Shown here piece by piece: positions 34,115 through 41,774 of a DNA stretch of 60,805 nucleotides. Source of the stretch: Alistipes sp. (lineage in GTDB: Bacteria > Bacteroidota > Bacteroidia > Bacteroidales > Rikenellaceae); assembly GCA_017424405.1 (NCBI GenBank), contig JAFPAD010000020.1, forward strand, positions 1-60,805, written 5' to 3'. Position 1 is the stretch's first letter; every line of letters starts with the position of its first letter. Made by a program: the position numbers and the translations under genes. The notes below the pieces were generated by a model. It was given only the letters and a program-made list of their open reading frames with translations. It searched no databases and had not been told where the DNA came from.

Positions 34115-34621
34115 TTATTTGTTGTCGGTGGTTGGGGTATAGTATTGATTGACCACACGCCAGCCCGCAACGTTGTGTGAGGCGCGCCATGTGGTGATGT
34201 AGAGTTTGGTGAGCACTTCGCCCAAATTCTCAGGGAGCACATACTTGCGGTAGGCATATATCTGAGTCTCGGGACATACCATGACAATCATCGACACCTT
34301 TTTATCGAGGCGAATGCTGCTTTGGTACTCCTCCGAGGCGTTGAACGAGCCAAAGGCATCGGGTGTATCCATCGTCTCACCTGTGATTTTGTTGGTGATG
34401 CGGTGCGCCACAGCGTCGTCCCACGACTTGATGGTCCACTGTGTGGTATCGACCCAATAGGCGTAGGTCTCAACGTCGGTTGCGGGAAGGTAGCTGCCGT
34501 CGGTGCTCTTCTGCTCGTAGATGGCGGTGTTGTAGATGGTGTAATCGACAACATCTTTGAAGCAACCCCACATAAGGCTTACGGCAAGGGCGGTGCAGAT
34601 GATTATAAGTGTGCGTTTCAT
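34115..34621 (-). CDS. Small lipoprotein of unknown function
   Basis: This 168-aa protein has a lipobox ending SLMWGC at residue 20. The mature part (FKDVVDYTIYNTAIYEQ... YYTPTTDNK) shows no domain I recognise. It is alpha/beta and moderately charged. It lies 4 nt after folK and 23 nt before the Ig-like lipoprotein gene, so it is part of the same transcript. Its conservation is unknown. Confidence 0.7.
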   Translation of the reverse strand: MKRTLIIICTALAVSLMWGCFKDVVDYTIYNTAIYEQKSTDGSYLPATDVETYAYWVDTTQWTIKSWDDAVAHRITNKITGETMDTPDAFGSFNASEEYQSSIRLDKKVSMIVMVCPETQIYAYRKYVLPENLGEVLTKLYITTWRASHNVAGWRVVNQYYTPTTDNK

Positions 34622-34625
34622 ATCT

Positions 34626-35117
34626 CTATCGTTTCAAATTTTCGTATAACTCCTTTATCGAGAGACCCAGCTGTGGGTGTACTCTCTGTGGCTCCAGCTC
34701 CAGCAGCGGCTCGAGGGCGAACTCCCTCAGGTGCATAAGCTGATGGGGCACGGTAAGACGTGGGGTTGAGATGACCTCATCGTCGTAAAACATTATGTCG
34801 ATGTCAATGGTGCGTGAGCAGTAGCGCACGCCCGAAAGACTCTTTTGTTCTAACTCCTGTGTGCGGTTGCGACCAAGCTCCTGTTCGATGGATTGCGTGG
34901 CATCGAGCAGAGCCTCTGGTTCGAGAGGTGTGATGACCTCCACCGCCTGATTGGAAAACTCCTCCTCGCAGTCGAAGCCCCAAGCCTCGCTGCGGTATAT
35001 CTGTGATGAGGCGACAACCTCCCCCACACGCTCCGCCAGAAGCTCGAGGGTGCGAAGAAAGGTGGCAGGCATGTTGCCCTTGTTGCCACCCAGAAGGAGT
35101 GTTGCGCGGTGTCTCAT
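34626..35117 (-). CDS. folK: 2-amino-4-hydroxy-6-hydroxymethyldihydropteridine pyrophosphokinase
   Basis: This 163-aa HPPK of folate synthesis transfers pyrophosphate from ATP to the pterin. Motifs are LLLGGNKGNM at the N terminus, SQIYRSEAWGF, LLDATQSIEQELGR and RTIDIDIMFYDDEVI with the metal-binding Asp pair, then the LTVPHQLMHLREFALEPLLEL segment. It overlaps the holB stop by 1 nt (TAATG), so the two are coupled. No other folate gene is nearby. Confidence 0.94.
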   Translation of the reverse strand: MRHRATLLLGGNKGNMPATFLRTLELLAERVGEVVASSQIYRSEAWGFDCEEEFSNQAVEVITPLEPEALLDATQSIEQELGRNRTQELEQKSLSGVRYCSRTIDIDIMFYDDEVISTPRLTVPHQLMHLREFALEPLLELEPQRVHPQLGLSIKELYENLKR

Positions 35118-36256
35118 TACAATTTGTTTATGGTCTTACTCACCGCCAGAGCGAAGTGAGTGAATACTATACGGGCGTTGCCGTTTTGGTTTATCTGGCG
35201 CAGAGCAAGCTCAATCTCGCCCAAGATATACTCCACATTTTGGTTGCCGATGTAGGGCGCAAACTTCGAGCAGAAGGCTGCCTCCTCACCCCACAGGTAG
35301 CTTATCGAGCCAAGTCCTGCGTGTAGCATATAGCTCTCGCGCAGAAGACGAGCCGAGTGATTCAGCAGTGAGCGTTGCTGCTCGCGGGTGAGCGTAGCCA
35401 CCTCGTCAGCCCACTCGATGAGTTCGAGGTGCTTGTTGTTGTACGACAGACGCATCAGGCGACAGAAGAGGTCGAAAGCCTCCTTGCGTGAGGAGTCCTC
35501 GTCGCCCATAGCCAAGCGGTGCATCTCAATGAGGTTACCACTCGACAAACGTGCCATGTTTTGGCGCTGCATGGGGTCGGTGATGTGGCGGGCAATGCTC
35601 TCAAGCGAGGCGGTGTCAATCTTAGGCACAGCAACCTCCTGCGTGCGCGAGGTGATGGTGCGCAGCAAGCGGTCGGGACGCTCCGAGATAAGCAGGAAGA
35701 GGGTCTTAGACCATGGCTCCTCCAATATTTTGAGAATCTTGTTTGCCGCCTCCTCGTTCATGCTCTCGGCATGCCAGATGATGACAATCTTGTACTCCGA
35801 CTCGAAGCTCTTGAACGAGAGGTTGCGTACAATCTCGTCCGCCTCCTTTGCCGAGATGATACCCTGCAAAGTCTTGCCCAAGTCTAACTGCTCGAACCAC
35901 TGCTCGCGGGTGAAGTAGCCACCCGTCTGGGCAACTATCTCACGCCACTGAGGCATGAAGTCGCGGCTGAGCACAACCTCGCCACTCTTCTTGCCCTGCT
36001 TGTTTACGGGGAAGACAAAGTGAAGGTCGGGGTGAGCCAGCTCGCCTATCTGACGACAGCTGGGGCACTCGCCACACGAGTCGCCATCCTTGCGGTTGGG
36101 GCAGTTGAGGTACTGAGCATAGGCTATGGCAAGTGGTAGCGTACCCACACCTGCCTCGCCCGTGAAGAGCTGGGCATGGCTGATGCGACCTCGGTCGATG
36201 TTCTCGGCGAGTTTACGCTTCAGCTCTACCTGTCCTATTATATCGGCAAAACGCAT
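35117..36256 (-). CDS. holB: DNA polymerase III delta' subunit
   Basis: This 379-aa clamp-loader AAA+ subunit uses the ATG at 36256 (MRFADIIGQVELKRKL). The P-loop reads GEAGVGTL and lacks the Lys, as in delta' subunits that do not hydrolyse ATP. The zinc-binding module has four Cys in CPNRKDGDSCGECPSC. The sensor region (IIWHAESMNEEAANKILKILEEP) is clear. A longer reading to 36328 runs into element A and is rejected. It heads the long minus-strand series. Confidence 0.92.
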   Translation of the reverse strand: MRFADIIGQVELKRKLAENIDRGRISHAQLFTGEAGVGTLPLAIAYAQYLNCPNRKDGDSCGECPSCRQIGELAHPDLHFVFPVNKQGKKSGEVVLSRDFMPQWREIVAQTGGYFTREQWFEQLDLGKTLQGIISAKEADEIVRNLSFKSFESEYKIVIIWHAESMNEEAANKILKILEEPWSKTLFLLISERPDRLLRTITSRTQEVAVPKIDTASLESIARHITDPMQRQNMARLSSGNLIEMHRLAMGDEDSSRKEAFDLFCRLMRLSYNNKHLELIEWADEVATLTREQQRSLLNHSARLLRESYMLHAGLGSISYLWGEEAAFCSKFAPYIGNQNVEYILGEIELALRQINQNGNARIVFTHFALAVSKTINKL

Positions 36257-36275
36257 AATTGTATAAAAATTGTCA

Positions 36276-36377
36276 AACAATGCTCTTTTGGCGTCTGGCT
36301 TGATTTCGGGTTGCTCACATACGCCCAAGTATGCTGCGCACCCTCAATCTGCGACCAGCCTCAAAATAGCTATTGTT
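36276..36377. repeat. Element A copy A6
   Basis: The outer stem is AACAAT/ATTGTT. Then CT/AG and TTTTG/CAAAA, GGCT/AGCC and GGGT/ACCC, the internal loop TGCTCA/CTGCGC and the tip CATAC-gcccaa-GTATG. It lies between holB and the cyclophilin gene. The outer stem and the GGGT/ACCC pair differ from A1 but still pair. Confidence 0.75.
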
Positions 36378-36400
36378 AACCAATTTTTGGTTTAGTTAAT

Positions 36401-37087
36401 TTATTTTACTCTTTCGGCTTTGATGATTCTAACATCTTCCAAAGGACGATCCATGTCGTCTGTCACGACACCCTGAATCTTCTCTACAATATCCAAGCCC
36501 TCGACAACCTCGCCAAAGACCGTATATTGTCCGTCGAGGTGGGGTGTGCCGCCCTCGTTCATGTAGGTTTCACGAACGTAGTCGGGCAGAGCTATGCCCT
36601 GCATGGCAAGGTGCTGCTCCATGCGTGAGAGCTGCTGGGCATCGAAGGTGCGACCCCAGACGATGTAGAATTGTGTGCGTGATGATTTGCGGTCGGGATT
36701 CACTGCGTCGCCCTCACGTGCCGCAGCCAACGCACCACGACGGTGGTAGAGCTGTGGGAAGTGAATCTCGGCAGGAATCTTCTCCCAATAACGTGGGTTG
36801 CCCGTCTCCTCGCCATAGACGTCGAACTCGCTACCCGAGATGTTGCGGGTGCGGGGGTCGCCGCCCTGAATCATGAAGTCGCCAATGACGCGGTGGAACA
36901 ACAGACCGTCGAAGTAGCCCTCCTCGGTGAGTTGTAGAAAGTTGTCGCGGTGTGTAGGGGTGAGGTCACTCAGGCGCACTGTAACATCGCCCATAGTGGT
37001 TGTGAGTTTCACCTCGGCGTTCTCCACAGGTTTTTCGCCGCAGGCTACCGCCATAAAGGCAAGAAGGATTATTATTAGTTTTTTCAT
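36401..37087 (-). CDS. Cyclophilin-type peptidyl-prolyl isomerase lipoprotein
   Basis: This 228-aa protein has a lipobox ending FMAVAC at residue 16. A cyclophilin fold follows with GDVTVRLSDLTPTHRDNFLQL, FHRVIGDFMIQGGDP (the catalytic Arg in FHRV and FxMQGGD-like motif), SRTQFYIVWG and YTVFGEVVEGLDIVEKI. It catalyses cis/trans proline isomerisation in the periplasm. A 25-residue insert sits before the SRTQFY motif, which is common in Bacteroidetes. It is followed by element A6 and preceded by a 359-nt gap. Confidence 0.92.
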   Translation of the reverse strand: MKKLIIILLAFMAVACGEKPVENAEVKLTTTMGDVTVRLSDLTPTHRDNFLQLTEEGYFDGLLFHRVIGDFMIQGGDPRTRNISGSEFDVYGEETGNPRYWEKIPAEIHFPQLYHRRGALAAAREGDAVNPDRKSSRTQFYIVWGRTFDAQQLSRMEQHLAMQGIALPDYVRETYMNEGGTPHLDGQYTVFGEVVEGLDIVEKIQGVVTDDMDRPLEDVRIIKAERVK

Positions 37088-37446
37088 CTTTGTTCTTTCG
37101 TTGTATTAAGAAATATATTTCTTTCTTCCACCTTTTGCCGCTAAAAGGTGGAGCCAACCGACGCTGCGGAGCGAGAGCAGAGGGGGCTTGCACACTTTGC
37201 CGAGCCGCGAGGAGGAAAAGCCGCGAATGCGGATTAAAACCGCGCGGTGATAAATTTTCGGGGTCACAGCTTGTCGTCGGTAAAATGGTTGCGTTCGCAC
37301 TTTTGAGGGTCAAAAGGTCACCATTTTTTAACCCTCCGTCTGCGCTGTGCCCTATTTCCAAAAATTCATCTGCCGCGTTTAGGCTGACACCAACAGAGAA
37401 ATTTTCAATTCTTAATTTTGAATTTTGAATTTTGAATTCCTCCCGC
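37088..37446. other. Non-coding gap with hairpins and a heptamer array
   Basis: I see no gene. It holds the perfect hairpin CCACCTTTT/AAAAGGTGG (37128-37151), a GC-rich stretch with CCGCG-type short repeats (37200-37250) and an AAAATGGT/ACCATTTT stem (37282-37327) with T on the plus side. It also holds five heptamers (37402-37436) ending 10 nt before the dut stop. The block looks like a dispersed intergenic repeat, but it is single here. Confidence 0.6.
37402..37436. repeat. Heptamer array near the dut stop
   Basis: The units are TTTTCAA, TTCTTAA and three times TTTTGAA, directly repeated. They are followed by TTCC and, after 10 nt in all, the dut stop codon. Confidence 0.85.
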
Positions 37447-37878
37447 CTACTTGCCTGTTGAGCCGAAGCCGCCTGCACCGCGCTCGGTGGAGCCCAACTC
37501 CTCGACGCTCTCCCACTCAATCTGCTCGTAGCGTGCTACAATCATCTGCGCAATGCGTTCGCCTGGCTCGATGATGAAGGCGTCGTTGCTAAGGTTTACC
37601 AAGATGACCTTAATCTCGCCACGATAGTCGGCGTCGATGGTGCCTGGAGAGTTCAATACGGTGATGCCATGCTTGGCTGCCAAGCCACTGCGTGGGCGTA
37701 TCTGCATCTCGTGACCCTCAGGAAGCTCAACGAACAAGCCTGTTGGTACGAGGGCACGCTCCAACGGGTGGAGAGTGATGCTCTCGTCGAGGTTGGCACG
37801 TATATCAAGACCTGCCGACAGCGGGGTCTGATACTCGGGAAGCGCAAAGCGCGAATGGTTTACAATCTTTACTTTCAT
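37447..37878 (-). CDS. dut: dUTP diphosphatase
   Basis: This 143-aa trimeric dUTPase removes dUTP and supplies dUMP for dTMP synthesis. All five motifs are visible: [26 protein letters not shown] (uracil pocket), ERIAQMIV and the C-terminal arm [11 protein letters not shown]. It is 13 nt downstream of the flippase gene on the same strand. Confidence 0.96.
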   Translation of the reverse strand: MKVKIVNHSRFALPEYQTPLSAGLDIRANLDESITLHPLERALVPTGLFVELPEGHEMQIRPRSGLAAKHGITVLNSPGTIDADYRGEIKVILVNLSNDAFIIEPGERIAQMIVARYEQIEWESVEELGSTERGAGGFGSTGK

Positions 37879-37891
37879 AGTGTTATAGGTT

Positions 37892-39376
37892 TTATTTACG
37901 TTTCAAAACTGAACGTGCCATAGCTGGCAGGTTAATCTTCTCGCGCCACACAGCATACAGGGCGTATGATGCGAAGAGCATAAGGTTGATACTCCACATC
38001 GCCCAACCCTTACCCAAAACCGAGAGTATCCACTCGCTTGCGAAGTAGAGCACCAGCGCCAGCACAACATATTCAACCATGCGTCGCACGTTGTAGGGCG
38101 TAGGGAAGAAGCGGCGGTTGAGATAGTAGCTCACGGCTACCATTGCTCCCTCTGCCACCAAGCGTGCCCACGCAGCTCCGTAGTAACCCCAGCGAGGCAA
38201 CAGCAGCAGGTTCATGGCGATGGTGAAGAGCAATCCCACAAAGGTGACGTAGATGGCGAAGCGGGTCTTCTCCTCCCTCTTGTACCAGAACGAGAGGTTG
38301 AGCCACACACCCGCCAAGACATTGCCGCCCAAGATGACGGGCAAGATGAAGATACCCTCGCGGAAGTCGCGTCCCACAATCAAGGCGAACACATCGCGGA
38401 AGAGAGCAATGCCCAAGAATATCATCATCGAGAACATGACAAAATACTTCAGCGCCGCAGCATTCGACTCTACGAACTGCTCCTTGGTGAAGTTCGAGAG
38501 GAAGAATGGCTCGGCAGCGATGCGGTACATCTGTGTAAAGAGAGTCATCACAACGGCAATCTTGCAGATAGCGCCATAGACGCCGAGCTGTGCCATGGCA
38601 TCGTCGGGAATGATATACTTAATCATCTGACGGTCGATGAACTCGTTGGCAGTGCCTGCCACGCCTCCAATCAGCAGAGGTAGCGAGTAGGCAAGTATGC
38701 GACGTAGCTGGCGGCGGTCGATGTGAGGCAGCGTGCGTTCGGTGGAGGGAAGTACCATCAGGAATGTTGCCACACTTGCCACAAGGTTGGTGACAAAGAC
38801 CCAACCCACACCAAATTCGCTCTCGAACAAGCCTGCCCACAGCAGCGTGAGGTTTAGACCTACGTTGATAACCACATTGCTCGCCTTCAGAAAGACGAAC
38901 TTCAGAGCCTTGCCCTGCTCACGCAGACGTGAGAAGGGTATCATGGAAGCCACGTCGAAGAAGATGATGGCGGCAACCATCATGATATACTCCTCGTGAC
39001 CGTGATAAGCCTCGCCCATCAGGTGTGTGACCTCCTTGCGGAAGAGTGCCACAACGGCAAAGAATATAGCCGACGTGAGAAGCGTTGCGCCCCATGTGGT
39101 GGCGAACAGATGGCGTTTGCGAGCCTTTATCTCCTCGTCGCTACCCCCTTCAGCTTCAGCTTCAGCCTTAGCCGAGAAGCGGAAGTAGCTCGACTCCATG
39201 CCCATCGAGAGTAGCACCAACGCAAATGGAATGAGTGCATAGACATCAGTAACAATGCCGTATGCCGCCTGACCAAACACACGGGTGTAGAGAATCGTGA
39301 GCACATAGCTCAAGAATCTCACGACAATCGTGCTGATGCCATAGATGGCAGTTTGTTTGGCTAATTTTTCTAACAT
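37892..39376 (-). CDS. Oligosaccharide flippase / MATE-like polysaccharide transporter
   Basis: This 494-aa integral membrane protein has about 14 predicted helices and a start ([34 protein letters not shown]) typical of the Wzx/RfbX or MurJ-like MOP superfamily. The two six-helix halves are separated by a short loop, and the end is basic ([15 protein letters not shown]). It likely flips lipid-linked glycans. No glycosyltransferase or repeat-unit gene is nearby, so the substrate is open. It is cotranscribed with dut. Confidence 0.85.
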   Translation of the reverse strand: MLEKLAKQTAIYGISTIVVRFLSYVLTILYTRVFGQAAYGIVTDVYALIPFALVLLSMGMESSYFRFSAKAEAEAEGGSDEEIKARKRHLFATTWGATLLTSAIFFAVVALFRKEVTHLMGEAYHGHEEYIMMVAAIIFFDVASMIPFSRLREQGKALKFVFLKASNVVINVGLNLTLLWAGLFESEFGVGWVFVTNLVASVATFLMVLPSTERTLPHIDRRQLRRILAYSLPLLIGGVAGTANEFIDRQMIKYIIPDDAMAQLGVYGAICKIAVVMTLFTQMYRIAAEPFFLSNFTKEQFVESNAAALKYFVMFSMMIFLGIALFRDVFALIVGRDFREGIFILPVILGGNVLAGVWLNLSFWYKREEKTRFAIYVTFVGLLFTIAMNLLLLPRWGYYGAAWARLVAEGAMVAVSYYLNRRFFPTPYNVRRMVEYVVLALVLYFASEWILSVLGKGWAMWSINLMLFASYALYAVWREKINLPAMARSVLKRK

Positions 39377-39415
39377 ATCGTTCTATTTGCAAAGTCGCAG
39401 TTGTAAAGTCGCATA

Positions 39416-39676
39416 GGGTGGTAATTTTGTCGTTATGCTCGGTCGGCAAATCCTCACATACGTCAAGTATGCTGCGGTTTCCCGCCCATCGCAAGCCTAA
39501 AAATTCCACACCCTCTGCGCCTTTCGGTTGTTGGTTTTTGTCGTTACGCTCGGTCGGCAAATCCTCACATACGTCAAGTATGCTGCGGTTTCCCGCCCAT
39601 CGCAAGCCTAAAAATTCCACACCCTCTGCGCCTTTCGGTTGTTGGTTTTTGTCGTTATGCTCGGTCGGCAAATCCT
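39416..39676. repeat. Tandem element A copies A7-A9, period 111 bp
   Basis: Repeats start at 39429, 39540 and 39651 with an exact 111-bp period. A7 and A8 have the tip CATAC-gtcaa-GTATG, loop TCCTCA/CTGCGG and the GGC/GCC stem. A7 also has an outer stem GGGTG...AATTTT/AAAATT...CACCC. A9 stops after the first arm. Because 111 is 37 codons, one frame stays open through all units, but this is a repeat, not a protein. Confidence 0.85.
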
Positions 39677-39950
39677 TCCCTTTCATGAGAAATTTCTCAT
39701 CCTCCTGCATACGTGTGCGACGTAAATACGCGCGCAGCGTGCGCATACAACCGACAAATATAGCAATATAATCTGATTTATCGCAACTCTTTTGTGACGT
39801 TTGTTGCGAAATGGGTGGGTTTTCGCAAAGAGAGTAAGTTGGTGATGGCGAAAGTTAAATTTTTTGTGCTTTGTAAGTGGTTGTTAATTAGGGGATTTAT
39901 AATAAGTAGGTTAAATTAATTAACAAATAATTGAATTTTTATGGTTAAAA
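39677..39950. other. Gap left of the phage-derived module
   Basis: I see no gene or RNA in this AT-rich stretch. It separates the tandem repeats from the module promoter. A possible attachment site was searched for by eye and none was found matching the region after 49279. Confidence 0.4.
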
Positions 39951-39953
39951 TAC

Positions 39954-39984
39954 TTGACAAACGCTAATTGATGTATTATATTTG
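39954..39984 (+). promoter_or_regulatory. Strong Bacteroidetes-type promoter of the phage module
   Basis: TTG (39954-39956), exactly 20 nt, then TATATTTG (39977-39984) is a perfect fit to TTG-N20-TAnnTTTG. Transcription should start near 39990, giving a leader of about 350 nt before the first module gene. Confidence 0.75.
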
Positions 39985-40131
39985 CACTGTGATTCGATGT
40001 AAGACACAATGCTGCAAAAAGGTGTAATACGCTGAATAAGCGAGTGTAATGCGCGAAATGGAGCGAAAACTTGCAAAAGTGTTAAATTTGGCTATAAATC
40101 GGGTGAGGTTAAAATATTGAACGTGTTAAAT

Positions 40132-40227
40132 ATGGTTAAAGTAGTTATTCTTAACAAAACGACAGGGCGGGTTATAGTGGTTATTAACACTCCTTTATAT
40201 GGTGGTAAGTCGCATAGGAAGAGCTGA
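40132..40227 (+). CDS. Possible 31-aa leader peptide
   Basis: In the long leader an ATG opens a 31-codon frame (MVKVVILNKTTGRVIVV..., ending SHRKS) that ends in TGA. Codon use is plausible and the peptide is basic. It could be a small module gene, an upstream regulatory ORF or chance. Confidence 0.25.
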   Translation: MVKVVILNKTTGRVIVVINTPLYGGKSHRKS

Positions 40228-40295
40228 TTGCAGCCATTAGCTAAAAACTATATCAACATTAATTAATAAACTATCAACATAATTATAAACAACTT

Positions 40296-40323
40296 TTGGG
40301 TCGTAAAAAATTGCGACTCCCAA
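40296..40323 (+). promoter_or_regulatory. Hairpin before the first module gene
   Basis: TTGGG and TCG on the left pair with CGA and CCCAA on the right, leaving a two-base CT bulge. The hairpin ends 17 nt before the ATG at 40341 and could affect translation start. Confidence 0.35.
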
Positions 40324-40340
40324 CCTTAACACACTTAACT

Positions 40341-40745
40341 ATGAACAGAGAAGTAATTATTGAAGCGATTGAGCAGGCGGCAACGAAGGGCGGTTACATG
40401 TTCCACTCCGACGAGGAGCAGCAGATGCCTGTGGCGGTGAAATCGTATCCTGCGCTATGGCTAGTGCCTCCGCAGTTCTCGTCAATCGAGGGGCGCAAGC
40501 ATGGCAAGGTGACCTACGCCGTGAAGCTGCACCTGATGCACGCAGGAGCCAAGTTCACGGGTCAGCAACGCAACCAAAAATGGAAGCAGATGGAGGACGA
40601 GGTGATTGAGATATTTGCCTCGGTGTCGCAGCACGAACGAGTGGTGGCGGTGAATAATCTGAAGATGGGCAACAACTCGAAGACCCACTCGACGCACGGC
40701 GAGTTGGTGGTGACGGCAACAGCCGATGTGGTGACATTCTTTTAG
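40341..40745 (+). CDS. Phage-derived protein, tail-terminator-like
   Basis: This 134-aa protein is read from the ATG at 40341 (MNREVIIEAIEQ); the frame further upstream uses a TTG inside a hairpin and is not needed. The size, the compact alpha/beta layout, the phrase YPALWLVPPQF and the closing strand LVVTATADVVTFF resemble tail-terminator or head-tail joining proteins of Bacteroidetes phages. No catalytic motif is visible. It is the first gene of the module. The assignment is a pattern match only. Confidence 0.5.
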   Translation: MNREVIIEAIEQAATKGGYMFHSDEEQQMPVAVKSYPALWLVPPQFSSIEGRKHGKVTYAVKLHLMHAGAKFTGQQRNQKWKQMEDEVIEIFASVSQHERVVAVNNLKMGNNSKTHSTHGELVVTATADVVTFF

Positions 40746-40799
40746 CGAGTGGAACCATTTGAAGAAAATCAAGTACTAAATCAGTAAAATATTGAGAAT

Positions 40800-41774
40800 A
40801 TGAAATTTACGTCTATTCCCGAAGCCTACGCGAGCTTTCGGGAGCCCCTCCTATATGCCTTCGACACCGAAGCCGAAGCGCACGATGTGGAGGTTAAAAT
40901 CATAAATGCCCAGACCCAGAAGGTCATAGGCAAGAAGATGTTGTACGGGGTGACAACAGCCCAGATTGACATAGCCCCATACGTGCGTGGGCAGATGCAG
41001 TTGAAGATGCCCGAGAGGGTGGTGCAGTGTGGCGAGGTAGAGCTTAATCAGCAGATATATGTGAAGGTCGAGGTCGATGGCGTGAGCTCGGCGGTACGAC
41101 GTTTCATGGCTGCTAAAGTGGACCTCGAGCAGGCGTGGCAGTTGCTCACCTCGCAGTTGCCTTACCGCACAATGGCATGCGACGAGTTCGACATAATAAG
41201 CTATTTCGCTTATCCCGATATGGTGGTCGAGGTCGTGGTGGAGAGTTCTGGCAAGGGGAGTGAAAGGGTGTCGTTCTCCCCAGCGTCGGGAGGTCAGTGT
41301 GCGGTGGCGGTGACGGCGCAAGGTTTGGGTGAGAGTGTCGATGGGTTGAAGGTGACCATCAAGGTTGATGGTCAGAGCGTTGCCGAGTTGAACTACGACA
41401 TCAAACCAAACCTTAGTGGAGCACGTCGTTTGGTGTGGCTGAACGAGTGGCGCGCCCCCGAGTGCTATACCTTCCCGTTGCGAAAGGGGGTGTTGATAAA
41501 GGCTACACGCAAACACATGGAGAGTGTGTGGGGTCGTGAGGCGGCAGCGCTGGAGAGCGAGAATGAGTTGAAGCTCATATCGGCATACGAGCCCAAGGCG
41601 CAGATTGAGGCGCTGGGACGGATACTCTCGTCGGAGCAGTTGTGGCTGGTTGAGGGCGGCGAGTTGCAGAGGGTGAACTTGCTGACCGACAGAGTGATGC
41701 CTGCGGAGTGTGGCGAGATGGGAATGATTGAGGTCGATGTGCGAGCTGCCGAGGAGGGCGTGAAGTTATGGTAG
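40800..41774 (+). CDS. Phage-derived protein of unknown function (beta-rich)
   Basis: This 324-aa protein has no signal peptide or membrane segment. It is almost entirely short beta strands (VEVKIINAQTQKVIG, GVTTAQIDIAPYVRGQMQL, LNQQIYVKVEVDGVS), as in tail or fibre-associated beta-sandwich proteins. It overlaps the next gene by 7 nt (ATGGTAG), which suggests coupled translation and a shared complex. I do not recognise the family. Confidence 0.6.
   Translation: MKFTSIPEAYASFREPLLYAFDTEAEAHDVEVKIINAQTQKVIGKKMLYGVTTAQIDIAPYVRGQMQLKMPERVVQCGEVELNQQIYVKVEVDGVSSAVRRFMAAKVDLEQAWQLLTSQLPYRTMACDEFDIISYFAYPDMVVEVVVESSGKGSERVSFSPASGGQCAVAVTAQGLGESVDGLKVTIKVDGQSVAELNYDIKPNLSGARRLVWLNEWRAPECYTFPLRKGVLIKATRKHMESVWGREAAALESENELKLISAYEPKAQIEALGRILSSEQLWLVEGGELQRVNLLTDRVMPAECGEMGMIEVDVRAAEEGVKLW

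Noticed and set aside
34092..34190. 33-codon N-terminal extension of the Ig-like lipoprotein
   Set aside because: It overlaps the end of the preceding gene and would bury the lipoprotein signal.
36257..36328. 24-codon N-terminal extension of holB
   Set aside because: It runs into element A6; MRFADIIGQ is the family start.
36966..37520. 184-aa minus-strand frame across the dut-cyclophilin gap
   Set aside because: It spans the heptamers and hairpins, overlaps both neighbouring genes and has an unnatural composition.
39246..39746. Minus-strand frame of 166 aa with a repeated 37-residue unit
   Set aside because: It is the 111-bp element A repeat read in frame; it also overlaps the flippase start. 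No family resemblance.
40296..40340. Upstream extension of the first phage-module gene by 15 codons from TTG
   Set aside because: The extension lies in a hairpin, while the ATG at 40341 gives a natural start.
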